Shown here: positions 4,162 through 6,419 of the stretch, one piece after another
How the letters are laid out: every line of letters begins with the position of its first letter
Position numbering within the stretch: position 1 is the first letter of the stretch
Source: Promethearchaeota archaeon
GTDB lineage: Archaea; Asgardarchaeota; Lokiarchaeia; Sigynarchaeales; SOKP01
DNA length: 6,419 bases
NCBI GenBank assembly: GCA_030608765.1
Contig: JAUWDN010000069.1
Span: forward strand, 1 to 6,419
Reading direction: 5' to 3'
Notes under the pieces: model-generated
Databases searched by the model: none
What the model was told of the DNA's origin: nothing
What the model saw: only the letters and a program-made list of their open reading frames with translations
Translations under genes and position numbers: made by a program

Positions 4162-6419
4162 ATGGTTGATTTTGAAGATTTTCTTAAATTTATCAAGTCT
4201 CAAGATTTTTATTGCGGCCAAATATATCACATCGAACATATCCCAGAATTGAAAGCTCGCTTTGAGGCTTTGGATAAACCGTTAAGAAAAAGATTAGAGC
4301 GATGGTTAACTACTAAAGAAATAAAACTTTGGAGACATCAAGCTGAAGCTATTAATTCTATCAGGCAAGGTAACAATACCGTTATCGTTACATCCACAGC
4401 GTCGGGGAAATCTCTCTGCTATAACTTACCCGTAGTAGATTACCTCTTAAACAACGAGAAAACTACGGCATTATATCTTTTTCCAACTAAAGCTTTAGCT
4501 CGTGACCAGTACTCTCAACTAAAAGAAATTCTAAGCGAGACAAATATTAAAGAATATCGTATTGGCGTCTACGATGGAGATATTACCCCAGATGAAAAAA
4601 GGCGAGTTTTAGCAAGTGCGAATATAATAATCACTAATCCATACGGTTTACACTTCTATTTACCGTGGTTCAAGCAAAAATGGCGAAGAGTTTGTAGTAA
4701 TTTAAAATATATCGTACTAGATGAAATTCATGTATACAGGGGTATATTTGGTTCTAATTTTGCGTTATTATTAAGACGATTGAAACGAATTCTCGATGTA
4801 TTTGAAGTAAAACCGATTTGGATATTATCAAGTGCCACAATTGAGAACGCAAAAGAATTCTGCGAAAAGTTAGTTGGCGAAGAATTTGTAGTTATAGATA
4901 AAGATGATTCCCCATCGGGACCAAAAAAAGTGATACTATGGGATTTACCTTACGATAAGGCTTCGGGAAAATATAGATCTGCCCATCAAGAAACCAAAAA
5001 TTTATTTACTACCCATTTAAAATATAAGAACGGGATCCAAACTTTAACATTCACTCTTTCAAGAAAGATGGCAGAATTACAAGCGATTTGGGCAAGGAAA
5101 TCATTACCTTTGCTAAAAAACAAGATATATAGTTATAGAGCAGGCATTAGTAAAACTAAAAGAAGAGAAATAGAAGAAAACTTTAAGAACAAAAGAATTT
5201 TAGGCATTAGTTCTACAAATGCTCTGGAGTTAGGTATAGACATAGGCTCTCTGGATGCCACTATTTGCTCTGGTTTTCCCGGAACTCTCTCAAGCTTTAA
5301 ACAACAAATAGGCCGCTCTGGTAGGGGCTCTGAATTATCAATCGCAACTTTCATACCTATGCAAAACCCCTTGGATTTATTTTATGTTCATAATCCGGAC
5401 CAATTGTTTGGAAAAATTCAAGAAGAAATTCTTATAACGCTAAAAAATAAATACATCATAAAGAACCACCTCTGTTGTGCAGCTAAAGAGATTCCACTAA
5501 ATATCGATGAATATAAAAAATTTGGCATAGAAAAAAAAGAATTATTCGAAACTTATATTAAAGATTTAATTTCAGATAAGTTGTTGATGAAAAGAGGAGA
5601 AAAATATTATTGGAGGGGCCAATTTTACCCTAACGAGAAGTATGGATTAAACGCTCTTTCTAACAAGAGCTATAAGGTAATTCTCAGAAGAACTGGTAAA
5701 GATGAACTTTTAACAGTTGAAGATGAAAGCTATGTGTTTCGGGACTTGCATCCTGGAGCCGTGTACCTATATGAAGCTGAATCTTACGTAGTGGAAGACC
5801 TAGATCTCGATGAAAAAATTGTAAGGATTTTAAGAGCTGATGTTGAGTTTTACACTCAATCGCTCAAACACACTGAAATAACACCACTCGAAATTCAAGC
5901 TCAAAGAAAAACAGGTCCAAATAAAGATCTTGAGAAATTTTACGGTAGAGTAAAAGTTGAGCACGAGTACTATTCTTATAAAGTTATAGATACGCTAACA
6001 CAGGAAATTATTTCGCGACATCCGCTAGAAAACATCCCTATTATTGAGTTTGAGACTCAAGCAGTTTGGTTTACGATCCCTTTCGAATTCCAAAAAGAAT
6101 TAGAAATGGAAGGTCTCGACTTAGGTGGTACTATTCACGCAATTGAACACGCTATGATAGCTATGGCACCAGCATTAGCCCAGATTTCTCGATGGGATTT
6201 GGGTGGAGTCTCTATCGATTTCGACCCCGTGAAGCAACAACCCGTAATTTACATTTACGATGCATATAGGGGAGGTATTGGAATATCAGAACAACTTTAT
6301 TTCAATTTAACCGAATTATTAAATCTTTCTTTCAAATTGATTGAATCTTGTAGTTGTAAGGCGTCTAATGGGTGTCCAGCGTGTGTAATGAGCCCGAGAT
6401 GTGGATCGCAGAACGATCC
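4162..6419 (+). CDS. SF2 DNA helicase with DUF1998 zinc-cysteine domain (SftH/Hrq1/MrfA type), 3' end cut
   Basis: The frame is open for 752 codons and runs off the window. ATG 4162 is the earliest possible start, since an in-frame TAG lies at 4156-4158. Helicase motifs appear in order: LWRHQAEAI (56-64), TASGKS Walker A (79-84), FPTKALARDQ (107-116), YDGD (137-140), TNP (158-160), DEIH Walker B (187-190), SSAT (223-226), YRAG (325-328), NALELGID (353-360) and arginine-finger QQIGRSGR (381-388). The DUF1998 region follows, with HAIEHAMI (659-666), YDAYRGGIG (699-707) and cysteines 730, 732, 738, 741 and 747. In Bacillus MrfA, yeast Hrq1 and archaeal SftH this family moves 3' to 5' on DNA. MrfA and Hrq1 serve crosslink repair, and MrfA's cysteines bind zinc. 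Bacillus MrfA is about 750 residues, so only some tens of residues should be missing. No MrfB-like exonuclease is visible; it could lie to the right. Family assignment is firm; the repair role is inferred. Confidence 0.95.
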   Translation, partial: MVDFEDFLKFIKSQDFYCGQIYHIEHIPELKARFEALDKPLRKRLERWLTTKEIKLWRHQAEAINSIRQGNNTVIVTSTASGKSLCYNLPVVDYLLNNEKTTALYLFPTKALARDQYSQLKEILSETNIKEYRIGVYDGDITPDEKRRVLASANIIITNPYGLHFYLPWFKQKWRRVCSNLKYIVLDEIHVYRGIFGSNFALLLRRLKRILDVFEVKPIWILSSATIENAKEFCEKLVGEEFVVIDKDDSPSGPKKVILWDLPYDKASGKYRSAHQETKNLFTTHLKYKNGIQTLTFTLSRKMAELQAIWARKSLPLLKNKIYSYRAGISKTKRREIEENFKNKRILGISSTNALELGIDIGSLDATICSGFPGTLSSFKQQIGRSGRGSELSIATFIPMQNPLDLFYVHNPDQLFGKIQEEILITLKNKYIIKNHLCCAAKEIPLNIDEYKKFGIEKKELFETYIKDLISDKLLMKRGEKYYWRGQFYPNEKYGLNALSNKSYKVILRRTGKDELLTVEDESYVFRDLHPGAVYLYEAESYVVEDLDLDEKIVRILRADVEFYTQSLKHTEITPLEIQAQRKTGPNKDLEKFYGRVKVEHEYYSYKVIDTLTQEIISRHPLENIPIIEFETQAVWFTIPFEFQKELEMEGLDLGGTIHAIEHAMIAMAPALAQISRWDLGGVSIDFDPVKQQPVIYIYDAYRGGIGISEQLYFNLTELLNLSFKLIESCSCKASNGCPACVMSPRCGSQND

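Noticed and set aside
5133..5354. Minus-strand open frame of 73 codons
   Set aside because: It lies opposite helicase motifs V and VI, which are clearly coding on the plus strand.

Overview
The window is AT-rich, roughly one third G+C by eye. Its genes lack clear Shine-Dalgarno motifs, have TATA-like boxes upstream, and are followed by oligo-T tracts. It also encodes a helicase of the SftH/Hrq1/MrfA type. Together these point to an archaeon. The lysine-rich, low-complexity style of the proteins would suit an uncultured Asgard-type lineage, but that is a guess and no marker in the window proves it.

Layout, left to right. (1) Bases 1-117 hold the 3' end of a plus-strand gene of unknown function. 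It runs tail to tail, 12 bases apart, into the minus-strand genes. (2) Bases 130-2584 hold a two-gene minus-strand operon. The upstream gene (1577-2584) encodes a protein with an N-terminal membrane hairpin and a large soluble C-terminal region. The downstream gene (130-1539) encodes a soluble N-terminal domain, a long charged disordered linker, a beta-rich domain and a C-terminal membrane hairpin. I recognise neither family. (3) Bases 2730-4037, also minus strand but probably a separate transcript, encode a polytopic membrane acyltransferase of the HGSNAT/AT3 type. (4) A 124-base divergent promoter region (4038-4161) separates it from (5) a plus-strand superfamily 2 helicase. Its DUF1998 zinc-cysteine C-terminus is reached but cut by the window edge.

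How they may work together: the only strong functional link is within the two-gene operon. Those two products look like membrane-anchored partners with both soluble parts in the cytoplasm. The acyltransferase (modification of a glycan or lipid at the membrane) and the helicase (DNA repair) are recognisable housekeeping-type families with no obvious tie to the operon. The unrecognised membrane pair is the part most likely to be undescribed. No RNA genes, CRISPR arrays, insertion sequences or long repeats were seen.
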